A stretch of 64,000 nucleotides of DNA from Rana temporaria (taxonomy: Eukaryota > Chordata > Amphibia > Anura > Ranidae), in contig NC_053494.1 of the NCBI RefSeq assembly GCF_905171775.1, positions 123,300,528 through 123,364,527 on the forward strand, in the 5' to 3' direction. Shown here one piece after another: positions 1 to 12,456 of this stretch (position 1 is its first letter; each line of letters begins with the position of its first letter). The translations under genes and the position numbers were made by a program. A model generated the notes under the pieces. It made no database searches. It was not told the DNA's origin and saw only the letters and a program-made list of their open reading frames with translations.

Positions 1-26
1 ACGAATTTTTTTTTTTAAAAAACACA

Positions 27-1343
27 CTATAAACAAGAAAATAAAATTCAAATATAATAATACCGAATTGTTAGTGAATGTGCATAAATCACAAAAAAAA
101 AAATATGTGCATCTAATCACAAAAGGATGTGAAGAAGTACAAATCTTAAAGGACTTGGGTCCTATGTGCCCCACAATAAGGTCAGATCAACATAAGTGTT
201 CATCCATAAAAAATGAATAAGAACATACAAGAAACACCATCCAGTGTTCATAAAATACGTGTTAGTCCACATTTAAAATTCTTGGATATCTGCCAAGAGC
301 CAGACAATAAAACGTATAGAAACTATAAGTATTTCAGCAGTCTCTCGATCTGAAGTGGAAACTGAATGTATTGAAACAAAAAACACCCGGGAGTGCCTTC
401 ACCATCCGGGAGGAAAATAGAAAAGATGGGTACTCTTACCGGACAAAGTGGACCCAACTCGCCTTACAGCGGTGGATCTGTTAGGCGTAAATATCAAATC
501 AATGCTTTAGCTGGAGTCCTGGTAGATCTCCCGAATCCTTCCTTGGTAGATCCTTGTTATATTCCACACTCTTCAAGCCGTACAGCAATTGATAAATGCC
601 CAAAGTTAAATGAAAAAATATCCAAGAATTCTATGTGTGGACTAACACGTATTTTATGAACACTGGATGGTGTTTCTTTTATGTTCTTATTATTTTTTTA
701 TGAACACTTATGTTGGTCTGACATTGTGGGGCACATAGGACCCAAGTCCTTTAAAGGGTCACTAAAGGAAAACATTTTTTTAGCTGAAATGACTGTTTAC
801 AGGACATAGAGACATAATAGTTAACTGATTCCTTTTAAAAATGATTAAACATAGATAAAAAACAATCATATAATGTGCCTGCAGTGTAGTTTCGTTTTTG
901 CTGTTGTTTGCTGGTTCTCTGAAGTACAGAGAGCCACTAGAGGGCAGTCAGCCAATAGAGAGCAGTGATACTTTGTCTAAAACTCCTCAGCACCAATCCA
1001 GTTTCGTTTTACACACAGCTCCTTGATTAGTGACCACCGTGAGAAATCTCCCAGTACTGTGGTTATCAGGAAACAGGCAACCAGGAAGTGTCCAGAACAG
1101 AGAGAGATTTACAGCAACATCAAAGCAAAAACGAACAATGAGGACATGAAACCAGGACTGCAGTAAGGTAAAGGAAGCTATTTAGCTAAAAAAAAAAATT
1201 CCTTTAGTGACCCTTTAAGATCTTTACTTCTTCACATCCCTTTGTGATTAGATGCACACATTTGTTTGTTTTTTTGTGATTTATGCACATTCACTAACAA
1301 TTCAGTATTATATTTAAATTAGTTTTTTCCTTGTTTATAGAGT
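27..1343. repeat. Foldback (long inverted repeat) element
   Basis: The stretch at about 27-291 is repeated in reverse complement at about 617-750 plus 1219-1343, for example the shared ends near 27-60 and 1310-1343. The loop is about 292-616. The right arm is interrupted by a TTAA-flanked MITE (755-1214) while the left arm is not. It lies in an intron of INO80D downstream of its second coding exon. No coding capacity is seen; the short open frame at 393-659 lies in the loop and has no recognisable domain. Family not identified. Confidence 0.8.
755..1214. mobile_element. TTAA-flanked MITE nested in a foldback arm
   Basis: The ends AGGGTCACTAAAGGAA and TTCCTTTAGTGACCCT are inverted repeats, and TTAA lies directly outside on both sides (751-754 and 1215-1218). 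The other arm of the host foldback has a single TTAA at 146-149 in the matching sequence, so it is the empty site. TTAA duplication is typical of piggyBac-superfamily transposition, but no transposase is present and class assignment is inferred. Confidence 0.85.
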
Positions 1344-2423
<1,080 letters not shown>

Positions 2424-3019
2424 CCTTACCTTATAATATATTTATAGCAACCAATTAAACCAGTGCAGAGTGTTTGGATCTGTAAAAGATGATTTCTGGT
2501 TGCTTTGTATTGGTTTATTACACCAGACCCCACAGAAAAACTTACTTTTTGCAGTCGTGTTGGAGACTCTCTCGGAATGACCATGCAACTTGGTATGGAG
2601 ATTCTCTATCTGATTCGTCTTGTTCCTCTCCACTATCTTCTGACCAATCCAACCCTGTTGGAGAGGGAAATTTTTTTTTTTTTTTAGCACTTTTAGGGCC
2701 CATTCACACTTGTCCAAAGTCACAAGACCAAGTCACAGCCCATTGCAATGGCACCTGTTAAGATTGACGTGACTTAAAGTCACAGCAATTTTGAAATGTG
2801 CACTACTTTGGTGTGACCTTGGTGCAGAGACTTAATGAAACAACTTGCAAATACCCAAGTCGGCCTTTAAATGAATCCTTATACCCTTGAGTCTCAGGTC
2901 AAAGACCTAGGCTACACACCAAGACCTGCCTAATGCCATGACATATTTACTGCCCGATTTGATAGCTGAATGACTGGGGTGTGCAAAACATCAGGAGTTC
3001 AATCTCAACTATGGTAGGT

Positions 3020-3147
3020 CGGAGCAGGAGAGCGGCGGGGAGTCACGCGACCACACAACAGCACTCTGAAATAAGTATGCTGCTAAACACCTTATTTCAG
3101 AGTGCTGTTGTGTGGTCACGTGACCTCACGCCACTCTCCTTCTCCAA
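3020..3147. repeat. Strong hairpin, 34-bp core arms
   Basis: Positions 3042-3075 and 3091-3124 are reverse complements with a single mismatch, separated by a 15-base loop. Weaker pairing extends to about 3020 and 3147. A third partial copy of the stem sequence lies near 3214-3232. The neighbouring intronic DNA at 2423-3019 and 3148-3836 shows no gene. Confidence 0.8.
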
Positions 3148-3836
3148 TCTGAGGACTACAGTGGCAGAGGCAGAGATTTCCCTCTGATGCCAGCCAGGAG
3201 TAAAGCGGTGCTCTGAAACAAGGTGTTTAGCTACACAACTGTAAACCAACACAGATACTGAACTGTAAATCTTGCCGTTAGAGAGGGGTTTCTAGTAATT
3301 ATGCATAATGACTTTACAACCAATATGTAAACCGAACTTCCGCTATAAGCACTCCTCACTGCGCAATTACCAGTTAAAGTAGTGCAGCACCAAATAGCAA
3401 AAAATGGCCATGGTCATAAATGGGGCAAAATCCTATGGAAATCCATTTAGGGATAGGAACATTTTTTTTTCTTCCAAGGGATCTGGCGTTTCTTCTTTCA
3501 AGCCCAGCCAATAATGGAGGTAGATTGTGGAACCCCCTTCCCTCTGCACTTGCCGTTTTCAGAATGCACTGATCTGTGGCTGCGGTCACTGATCAAAGAA
3601 AATTTTACAACATGACCCTTCAACAGAAGTCAAACAATTGACTACTCCCAAGCAGGGACAGGCACACACTGATCAAGAATGGCCAGGTCCCAGCTGAACC
3701 AGCCAAATTTCAATCAGTGTATGGCCAGCTTTGGGCTCTAAACCTTCTGCATTATACACAGGGTTATTTTATTTACTTTTAAGTTTGACCTCGAGTTGGG
3801 ATTTCATTACACTTCCATATCATTGTCCAGACTTAC

Positions 3837-4579
3837 CCAAATGTGGGAACAAATCGTTTTCTAGTTGCCGTTTTTGTGTGCACAGTTTCATCAGTCGCTG
3901 CAACCGGCTGACACAGGAGGAATAGGTTGGTAAGGCTGTGGCAGTCACCTGGATTTTGTCAGATCGTGGTGGGTCTGTAGAGAGCGGTGGGGCAGAAAGA
4001 GGTCTCTTATTAGACACATTTCTTGTTTGTGCGAATGTGTGCATTACGGGTGATGCTCCCTGTACTGGTAAGCTGGTATTCTGAGGTTGAGGTGACGTAC
4101 AAGTCAGGCTCTGCGTTAGCCCAGTAGATTTCAGTGAAGTTGGTACCGGTTGTACCAGCATTTGCTGCTCTTGAAGAGACAAAGGTTGCAGCTGAGAAGG
4201 TGCAGGGTGAGGGCTAAAGTGCTCTTGTTGAACTTTTAAAATCTCGGACTCTTTCTGACGCTGTCGATTCTGTGCCAACTTGCTCTGCAACTTCTTCTTT
4301 ATAGATGTCCCTTTCCTAAACTCTTCCTCTTCATCCTCCACAGTGAAAGAATCATCCAAATCCGTTTCCAGGTAATGGAGGGGGAGCCTGGCCCCAGGAG
4401 GGGAAAGGGTCATCCCATCCAGTCCATTGGGCATCTTCAAGGCCAGGGTGGGCACTGTTAAACTGAAGGCCACGGTTTCCATTTGATTCCTGGCCTTTAC
4501 TTCCTCCAGTGCATCATTTTTTTTCTTCCTTTCTTTTTTGGGAATAAAGCCGAGTACCTGCAGGTGACTGTTGCAGTAC
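3837..4579 (-). CDS. INO80D: INO80D second coding exon (INO80 chromatin-remodelling complex subunit D)
   Basis: This 743-base exon continues the reading frame from the exon at 8172-8418. It begins with one base completing a split Arg codon after an AG acceptor (4581-4580) and ends at a GTAAGT donor starting at 3836. It encodes about residues 74-321. The start supplies Cys75 and His78 of the second zinc-binding C3H unit, followed by a basic KKERKKK segment, the conserved SLTVPTLALKMPNGLDG stretch, an acidic region (EDEEEEF), a helix with KLQSKLAQNRQRQ, a Gln/Pro/Ser-rich low-complexity part and a conserved SRLQRLMKLCTQKRQL helix. INO80D is a metazoan accessory subunit of the nuclear INO80 ATP-dependent nucleosome remodeller. 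Later exons lie left of the window. No stop or frameshift is visible. Confidence 0.95.
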
Positions 4580-4818
4580 CTTGTAAATAAAGAAAGAGAA
4601 ATCAAGAAATCAATACCAGTGCTCAATAACCAAGGAATGCTTAACCACATTTTTTTTTTTTTTTTATTTAACCAAGTTAAAGACTACTGTAGATTTTTAG
4701 GCCTAATTAATGCCAGTAGTTCACCTAGGCTGTCCATGTTCTAGCCGATTAAAAAATAAAATAAAATAAAAAAAGGCCAGACGCTGGCCAATTTCTAATA
4801 AAATGTGTTAAGAATTAA
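4580..4818. other. INO80D intron 2, part
   Basis: AT-rich intronic sequence just upstream of the INO80D exon acceptor, with a poly-T tract read on the minus strand as poly-A. No other feature recognised. Confidence 0.6.
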
Positions 4819-5537
4819 GGGCCAGATCCACGTACAGCGGGCGCAACTTAAATATTCGGATTTAAGTTACACCGCCGCAAAATTTCTACCCAAGTGCCCG
4901 ATCCACAAAGCACTTACCTAGAAATTTTCAGCGGTGTAACTTAAATCCGTCCGGCGCAAGGCGGCCCAATCTAATGGGGCGAGTCCCATTTAAATTAGGC
5001 GCGCTCCCGCGCCGTACGTACTGCGCATGCTCCCGACGCGATTTTCCCGACGTGCTTTGCGCGAAGTTACGTTGCGCCGAGTTTTGAGAATCGCGACGGG
5101 TGTAAAAGAAAAAAAAAAAAATAAAAAAAAAAGAAGGAGTTGCGGCGGGAACATTTTTATTTTTATTTTTAATTTGACAGCGACGCGGGAAAGAAGGGTC
5201 TACTTTTACATGGTGTACTAAGTTTACACTTTGGAAAAGCAGCCCTAATTTTGCGACGGCAAACGAACACTTACGGAAAAAAAAAACGAAGGGAAAAAGC
5301 TTTGTGGATCTCCGTAAGTGCTAATTTGCATACCCGACGCTGAATTTCGACGAGAAATGCCCCCAGCGGCGGCCGCGGTACTGCATCCTAAGATCCGACA
5401 GTGTAAAACTATTACACCTGCCGGATCTTAGGAATATCAATGCGTAACTGATTCTATGAATCAGCCGCATAGATAGAAACAGGGATACGACGGCGTATCA
5501 GTAGATACGCCTGCGTATCCCTTTTGTGGATCTGGCC
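4819..5537. mobile_element. TTAA-flanked inverted-repeat element (GGCCAGATCCAC termini)
   Basis: TTAA occurs at 4815-4818 and 5538-5541. Inside it the ends GGGCCAGATCCAC and GTGGATCTGGCC are inverted repeats, and long internal segments also pair (for example 4845-4880 with 4915-4950). The interior is GC-rich with many CpG. No transposase is present. It lies in INO80D intron 2. A partly similar internal block recurs near 21600-21930. Confidence 0.85.
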
Positions 5538-6395
5538 TTAAGAGACTGCAAATGTACAGCAGTAGTGACATTTCCCAGGACAACACTTTTAAAGAGAAAG
5601 ATTTGACTGAAATGTACTAGGGAAAAAAAGGGGGGGGGTAAAGAGTACAGGCAGCTGTTTTGCTACAAAAAAAAAAAAAAAAAAGGAAGTAGACCACAGA
5701 TGATAAAGCAGGCCAGCAGTAGGACAATTTTAATGAGCAATGCTAGGCCCAAATTTACTAGCAGCAAAGAGTACATAAGACTAAGGAGACAGGGGTACAT
5801 GAATGCGAGCAATAAATATTTGAGGAAGCTTGGGTTGCACCAAAATTTTTGTTTCCCATTTAAAATGTGCTACAAAAAAAAAAAAAAAAAAAAAGAAGGG
5901 TAGTCCAGAGAACAGATGTCAGTGAAGAGTAAATACTGCATTGTCCCCAATAACAGCAACAAAGGAGGCAGCAAAGGGGTTGATTTCCCAAAGGTATAGT
6001 AATCAATAATCCCAGCTGATCTTTTAAGCTGACCTTAAAAGAGTATGGTCAAAGCTTGTTTGAGGTCACTTATTTCTAGACTCATGTAACCCAGTTTTAG
6101 CCAACAGCGACTCTACAGAGATCCCAACAATAATGTCGGGATCCAGCCTCAGCCTCTTAGCGCACCTTCTCCACAGCCCGATGCTCCAGTGAGCTTTGGA
6201 GGGGCAAAGAAGAGAGCCAGAGACTGACCATCGCTGCTCTTTGCCCAGTGAAGACAGAACTGAGCAAAGAGTGGTCATGGGTCTTGGGCTCAAGAGCCAG
6301 TTGGGACAGCTGCAGCATCAAACTGATGCTGCAGCTACATAGGCGAGAATGAAGGTTTTTATTTATTTATTTTTAAATCTGGCACTTCTCCTTAA
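5538..6395. other. INO80D intron 2, no gene seen
   Basis: Contains two poly-A tracts (about 5667-5684 and 5874-5894) and otherwise unremarkable sequence. The open frame at 6066-6293 on the minus strand lacks recognisable similarity. Confidence 0.5.
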
Positions 6396-7242
6396 CCTCC
6401 CTGGCGGTATGATTCTGTCTGGAATTACATACCAAAAGCGGTACAATTATTTGCAAGGAAATTTGGCATTTAATACTGTAGGCCTGTAATTCTTAGGAAT
6501 AACTCACTTAAATCTGACCTAGCACGAATCTAATAGGCATCCCGGGTATGACATTTTTTTAAAAACAAAATGATACATTTTAATAGAATAAATAATTATA
6601 AATAATAACAAATAATAATATAATTCTAATAAAACTTTTTCAATAATGTAATCAAATCAAAATCACAGAAATTTGCTCAGTTGCAGAATTGTTGCCGTCA
6701 TTATTTATTTTTTTTTTTTTAATGACGAATTTCCCCACAAATCGCTATCACACAATTCTGCAAGTGATTATAATTTATTATCGCTGTTTTCTAGCCGATC
6801 TAAAACCATTTTTGACATAAAGGAACACTTTTGGTTGCTATGGACAATCTACAGTTTACAGGCAGAAAAAAAAAGTTTTTATTATATAAAAGTACATGTA
6901 GGACACTGGGCAGACCACTAGGGACAAGGGGGGTGTGTATTTTTTTTACATACAGTACTGTAATCTATAAGATTACAGTATACTGTATGTATAGTGTTTG
7001 TTTACCTTTTTGAATTTGGCGCCGATCTCCGCTCCCGTGCGTCATAACGTCGCAGGGAACGGAGATCGGCGGCACAGGGGGACACTGTGTGAATCGAGCG
7101 AGGTGGCATCGCTGGATCCAGGGACAAGGTAAGCCAGTGCACGCTGTAGGCTCTGCATATCTACCCCGAGCGTGACTCGGGGTTACCGATTATAGCAGAA
7201 AAAATCCACCCCGAGTCACGCTCGGGGATACCGCCAGGAGGG
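6396..7242. mobile_element. TTAA-flanked element with CCTCCCTGGCGGTAT termini
   Basis: TTAA at 6392-6395 and 7243-7246 flanks inverted ends CCTCCCTGGCGGTAT and ATACCGCCAGGAGGG. Near the right end a second inverted pair around CCCCGAGTCACGCTCGGGG forms a stem. The interior is AT-rich and noncoding. It fits a non-autonomous piggyBac-like element by its TTAA duplication. Confidence 0.85.
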
Positions 7243-7246
7243 TTAA

Positions 7247-8171
7247 GCAATTTGCCATCTATTCCTATCCTTTTCCGACAGCAGCTTTCAATACACCAAC
7301 ACTATGGCTGCTTCGAGCCCCTCTTTTATAGTGACGGAGCTGGCTTTTACAAAATCCCTCTCTTTCTGGCTCTTCTAAAGCCTGCTTGCCATAGTTCAAA
7401 GGTCATGCAGTGTATTATGGTTGTAAAAAAAAATCTGCATATCTTATGCTGGAAGCCCAGATCTCAAACCAGCAGGATTCACCCTCAATAAAACAATAAT
7501 GTGCAATTATTATTTTGCACATTTGAGTCTAATGCATGTAAACTGCAATCAGTAGATCGTAGGTGCAATGCTCTGGCTTCTGCAGATTATTTCCCCAGCT
7601 CAGGTCCATACCAAGGTACAGAACTTTGGCAACAGAAGTCGAGAAAGTATCAATGGACTACAAAGTGCCATGACGTCGCCCCACTTTTGCTCAATTGAAG
7701 ACTACAGTACCCTCTGCCACAGCGGCAGATGGAACTTGTTTTTCAATTCACAACTGAATGAATGAACAGCTGTGCCGTCAAATGCAAATTTGACAGGAGC
7801 TAGCGGGGGTGGGGGAATCCACTGGTTCTGCAAGTGTGGGGGTAGAAGGCTGAAGACAATATGGGTTCATCAGGAAACTTGGCCCAAAACGCGGAGTTCT
7901 CTTTAAAAGTTTGTAATTTCCATTGATACACATATTCAGGGATCCCTCCTCCGATCCTGCCTCTAGCATACAGCACATTGACAAATACCCCTGGGTGGCT
8001 TCAGCTCTGCTGCTAAACAACGTTAGTTACAATGTTCATTTTCCATACTTCTCATTATAGCAAGTTCTACTGAGGCCATTGGGTCAATTGAGTTGTGCTG
8101 TATATTCTACATAGAATGATGGATAAGGGTAGCTGGGTTCTATATCAGCTGATAGAGGCAGATGGACATAC
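7247..8171. other. INO80D intron 2, no gene seen
   Basis: Ordinary-looking intronic sequence between a MITE and the first coding exon. Overlapping short open frames here have no recognisable domain. Confidence 0.5.
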
Positions 8172-8418
8172 CTTCGGTCTTCTGATTTAGGGATGGGGTT
8201 GGTGCAGCGCTGGCTGTTGTACTTGGCCACATATTCACATTGCTTGAAGGGAGCCGTCTTGTCCTCTAGAACATGTCGGATACAGAAGGCATAGCCATTG
8301 AGTCTCCTCTGCTTGCAGAGTTTGGGACTGTAGGAGCATAGGGGCTTATTGTCAACCTCGGAAAAGTGTATGTGTTTGCCTTCATACATCACGTGACTCT
8401 GTTCCTTGTGAACATCAG
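8172..8418 (-). CDS. INO80D: INO80D first coding exon with start codon
   Basis: The ATG is at 8389-8387; the preceding in-frame GTG is not the likely start because the INO80D family begins MYEGKHIHFSEV. The 29 bases 8390-8418 are 5' untranslated and follow a pyrimidine-rich acceptor ending CCAG. The coding part is 218 bases (72 codons plus 2 bases) and ends at a GTATGT donor starting at 8171. It encodes a zinc-binding module of the C3H type seen in INO80D and KANSL2: Cys18, Cys25, Cys36, His39, then Cys51 and Cys62. The second unit is completed by Cys75 and His78 in the next exon. The protein acts in the nucleus in the INO80 remodeller. The exon is about 9.8 kb from the presumed first exon at the CpG island. 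Confidence 0.96.
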
Positions 8419-8864
8419 CTGGAAAAAATAAAAGTTTTGGAAGTTAATGTTATGTGTAAAAATTAAGTGGTCCACATATCCATATTTTGCATGTTTACAT
8501 TGGTCCAATGCAACCATGCATGTATACACCTGTGGGATCGCCAAATCGTTTTTGGGTCCTCTGCCGAGCTATTGCACTGCTGCTCAGTGAGGTCACTTGC
8601 TTTGTACAGGCGCCATTCAGAGAACACTTTGCATTTCCTCAATGAATGTGAAGTGTTCTCTGATTGGACAAGCTGAAGATTGTGACATCACTGCCCCACC
8701 TCTCCTTCTCATACAGTAAGAGAACACTTTCCATTCATTGAGAAAAAAGGGGTCGATTTACTAAAACTGGAAACTGCAAAATCTAGTGCAGCTGATCTAG
8801 AGCACCCAAGGGTGATCAGAACTCCCCCCAGCACTGCCACTCATCCCATCCCCCCTCCACCACC
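8419..8864. other. INO80D intron 1, near acceptor
   Basis: Intronic. The stretch from about 8749 resembles a dispersed frog repeat, but this is recognition from memory only. No gene seen. Confidence 0.45.
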
Positions 8865-9061
8865 AAGGAGTAAGAGAAGGAATAAAAATAGAGAATACAT
8901 GGAAGGGAGAGGAAAAGGAGGGGGAGGAAGAAAGAAAAAGAGAGAAAGAATAAGAGAAAAAAAACAAGAAAGATGGCTAGAGAGAGGGATGGGGGAAAAA
9001 AACAAGAAATTAGGATGGCGAGAGATAAAAGGGAAAGAAAGGAGAACAAAGAGAAAGCGTG
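8865..9061. repeat. Polypurine-polypyrimidine tract
   Basis: For nearly 200 bases the plus strand is almost entirely A and G. This accounts for the spurious Lys/Arg/Glu-rich and Phe/Leu/Ser-rich open frames on the two strands. Such mirror-like purine tracts can adopt triplex (H-DNA) structure; that is general knowledge, not shown here. Confidence 0.85.
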
Positions 9062-9079
9062 GTACATCCTAAATATTTA

Positions 9080-9530
9080 CCATATGAGGTTTTAAAACTG
9101 TACGAGTGGAGGGGACTCGGAGCGCTAATTTTTCGCAGACAAAGTCTCAGACTTTTGTCCGAAGGGCGTTGGCCAAAAACTTGTCTTGAATACAAACGGC
9201 GCACACTGCCGGCCAACAAACACGAACATTGTGATGTACTACGTGTTTTTCAGCTCTTTAGCGCCACCCTTTGGGCACCTTCTGCCAATGTTGTGTTTGG
9301 TGAGCATTGCTGCCGAGCATGCGTATTTGTACTTTTGTACACACGATCAGAAAATCTGCCAACATACCGTTGTCCGTGAAAAATTTTAAAGCATGCCATC
9401 AAACATTTGTCAGATGGAAAATCCGACAACAATTGTCCGATGGAGCATACAGATGGGTGGAGTTTCCACAACAGCCTGTCATCACACAACTCCTGTCTGA
9501 AAATCTGATCATGTGTACGAGGCTTTAGGG
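9080..9530. repeat. Dispersed repeat with GTACACACGATC-type motif
   Basis: Contains GTACACACGATCAG near 9339 and ATCATGTGTACGAGG near the right end, related to the ends of the element at 29560-30125. Borders are not firm and no target duplication was identified. The overlapping open frames are not credible genes. Confidence 0.45.
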
Positions 9531-9898
9531 ACGATGACAACAATAAAAACCTAACAGGTGTTCTATTCCCTCTTCACAAACCCCCCAAAAAAAAATGATG
9601 TGTCTTTAGTTCTACTTTAAAGCATTATTAAACCCAAAAGCAACCGATTTTATTGCAGTTTACCCAATTCTTCTTAGGTGTGATGGCTGCATTAGTTTCC
9701 ATTTTTAGGCTCTTTCCTTCTTATTCACCTGGTGATCCTACCAGTAAGTCTGTTTTTTAAAAGACAACAGTCCTGTAAATCTAGCATTTACAGGAGCGAG
9801 ACAAACCATTTACCACTGACAGGGGAGGTTATAACTTTTATTCATATACATAAAACCTTTATCCCAAAAGGGAAAAAACTGTTTTCTGTAACGCTTAA

Positions 9899-10440
9899 AG
9901 CGGAGTTCCGGCCACAATTTCACTTTTTAAATATAAATACCCTTGTAATACACAAGCTTAATGTATTCTAGTAAAGTTAGTCTGTAAACTAAGGTCCGTT
10001 TTGTTAGGTTTTTACATCATTTAGACACTTTATAAAATAGAAATTGACTGGGGCCATCTTAAGTGTGGGCATCATGAAGCCAGACTGTATGACTTCCTGG
10101 ATTTCAGCCTTGCAGATCTCGCACATGCTCAGTGCTGCACAAGCAGTGTAATAGGTTTCAGATCATGTTTCAGCACCTGTACTGTCCAAGTCACATGATT
10201 CTTCGAGACTGGGGAATGCACAGACTCCTGGAAAGTTACACCCACTACATTCCCAGGAGTCTGTGCGGTGTAGGTTAGGAAGCTTAAGCACCTAGGTGAA
10301 GGAAGTGGGAAGATTAACTATTCTGCCTAGCAACAACACTTTCAAGGCATCTAAAAAATATATTTTTTTCCCTTAAAAGGACTAATGACATTTTTTTTAA
10401 ACTACTGATGTAATGTTATATTTATGGGTGGAACTCCACT
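9899..10440. mobile_element. TTAA MITE, AGCGGAGTTCC family
   Basis: TTAA at 9895-9898 and 10441-10444; inside, AGCGGAGTTCCGGCC at the left and GGTGGAACTCCACT at the right are inverted. Noncoding. It is one of several related copies in the window (10681-11107, 19127-19542, 31244-31710 and others). Confidence 0.85.
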
Positions 10441-10444
10441 TTAA

Positions 10445-10676
10445 AGAGAGTGAGCTGGAGCTTGGTTTTAATTTGTTAGAGTATCTAAATCTGCTAGTAC
10501 ATCTAACACCCCCCACCCCCCCTCCAGTTTAATAATGCTGCTGGCCAAAGGTGGGTCTCTTTCTCCAGCCAGAGTGTAGGAACTAATACAGGAGGCGTGT
10601 TAAGCCTAAAAATGAAAACAAATGCAGCCACATCTAAATGATTGGTATGCGGTGATATGTTAAATTTAATATCGCT
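10445..10676. other. Spacer between two MITEs in INO80D intron 1
   Basis: No recognisable feature beyond a short C-rich run near 10509-10525. Confidence 0.5.
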
Positions 10677-10680
10677 TTAA

Positions 10681-11107
10681 AGCGGAGTTCCACCCTAAAA
10701 ACAAAAAACTTTTAATGAACAGCTTGCCTTTAATGTAAAAAAAAAAAAAAAAAAATGTACTCACTTCTATATGGCTGTTACTAGGCAGATGTTGTTATCC
10801 GTCTAGTTCCTAGTCCAAGGAGGTAGAACTTCCTGTCCTAAGACCCCATTGCCTCCTGGGAAATGACACTCATTTCCCCAGTAGTCTCTGGGCATTACTG
10901 TGCCTAAAAATCCCAGCATGCACCTCTCTCCAGGAAGAAACATGAACTGGGCTTCATAATGCCCACAAGATCCCTGAGATTATTCCAGGTAGGTTTCTGC
11001 AACTGTTTATGTACCAATCGTGCTTTATTAATATGTTTTAATGAATATTCATAATACAATTGAGATTGCAAAAAAATAAAATACATTTTTATGCCCGGAA
11101 CCCCGCT
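10681..11107. mobile_element. TTAA MITE, AGCGGAGTTCC family
   Basis: TTAA at 10677-10680 and 11108-11111 with ends AGCGGAGTTCCACCC and GGAACCCCGCT. It contains a poly-A run near 10738-10755. Noncoding. Confidence 0.85.
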
Positions 11108-11111
11108 TTAA

Positions 11112-11715
11112 GTAGACAAAGACAATTAAGTTCCTGCAAACCTTTTTTTCGGATTGGCCAAACAATGAACAAATGGAAAAATTGCATGCCGATCTCAAAG
11201 CTCTCCTTACCCAGTTTTAAGCTTTATACATTTCTTCATCAATGTTACTGGTGACGCATCCTCAAGGACATCTTCACGGATGTATATTCCAAGAGGTCCC
11301 CTGTCACAACAGAGATTTTTTTTATTACTCTTATGCTTTTATACTTTTTTAAAAAAACTATTTGCAGCTTTTACCCCTGAATGAGATAAAAAAAATAAAA
11401 ATAATGTACAAATACTGACCATATGTTGTTGCAGAAATGACTAAAACCAAGAAAGACAAATTTAGATTCACTTTAGATAAAACTTGTGTTACCGTCACAG
11501 AACATATAGCACATGTAAACCCGACATTTCATATTCCTGATATGTTCCTGCTGTACTTGTATGAGAAAGTATCCTGTTCACTTTGTATTTAATGTGAAAT
11601 TCCTGGTGTTCTTGCCAGTACCTCTGCTTCCCTATTAACAACTGACTATGCTAGGCGTGAGAGCATAGCGTGGTCAGTTTCCTGGCTGTGATGGGAGCTG
11701 ATCCAATGATTATTA
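11112..11715. other. INO80D intron 1, no gene seen
   Basis: AT-rich, no exon-like open frame with splice sites and no clear repeat boundary. Confidence 0.5.
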
Positions 11716-12130
11716 TACACGATTTATATAGCGCTAACAGTTTACGCCGCAATTTACAATGTAGAGGGCGGAACAGCACAAGTACAGTTCAATACAGAAG
11801 GTATAGGAGGGCCCTGCTCATAGAGCTTACATTCTAAAGGGAGGGTTTGGTGGTACAAAAGGTAATAGATGCAGGGAATTATTTCATGGGAGTGGCTCGA
11901 GGACAGTTGCTAGGTGGGATAGGCTTCCCCGAATAAGTGAATTTTCAGGGATCCCCTTAAGGTGTACAGGGGGGTAGGGGCTGATCGGACATACCGGGGC
12001 AAGACGTTCCAGAGGATGGGAGAGGCTCTGGAGAAGTCCTGAAAGCGAGCATGGGAGGAGGTAACAAGGGAGCTAGAGGTTTGATCAGGCGCGCGCGTGT
12101 CAGAGAGATAGAGAGATAGAGAGACAAATG
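11716..12130 (+). repeat. SINE-like dispersed repeat ending in a GATA-rich tail
   Basis: The block with TTTATATAGCGCTAACAG, a G-rich middle (GGAGGGCCCTGCTCATAGAG) and a simple AGAGATAG tail at about 12100-12127 looks like a retroposon copy on the plus strand. Family not assigned; no RNA polymerase III box was confirmed and no second copy occurs here. Confidence 0.45.
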
Positions 12131-12364
12131 GATTTTATTGTATTTTTTAAGCAAATGTTCTGCTTTTCATTTTAAACCGGGTGGGTTGTTTTACAAGGTG
12201 AGGGTTTACAATATACTTAAAATTTTCAGCAAACTCAATCTGTGCCTCACCTATGCAGGGTAAAGCAATCTGCTCACTTAAAGGATGACCCCAGAGGTAA
12301 AGTCGTTTTTTTTTAATAAACAGGTTATACTTGCCTGCTCTGTGCAAGTGTAAATAAGCACCAA

Positions 12365-12425
12365 GAGATAAATGCCACATGAATATTTGAGTTAAAATAA
12401 CTCATGTGGTATTTATCTCAAAAGT
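12365..12425. repeat. Short hairpin, GAGATAAATGCCACATGA stem
   Basis: GAGATAAATGCCACATGA pairs with TCATGTGGTATTTATCTC across a short AT-rich loop. Similar words recur at about 13520-13670, suggesting that the piggyBac-like element at 12457-13116 split an older palindromic repeat. Confidence 0.65.
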
Positions 12426-12456
12426 AGTAAATTCCCTAAAAAACCTGCGTTATTTG

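Noticed and set aside
11716..12130. tRNA gene or tRNA-derived SINE head
   Set aside because: No cloverleaf or convincing A and B boxes could be laid out, so it is listed only as a SINE-like repeat.
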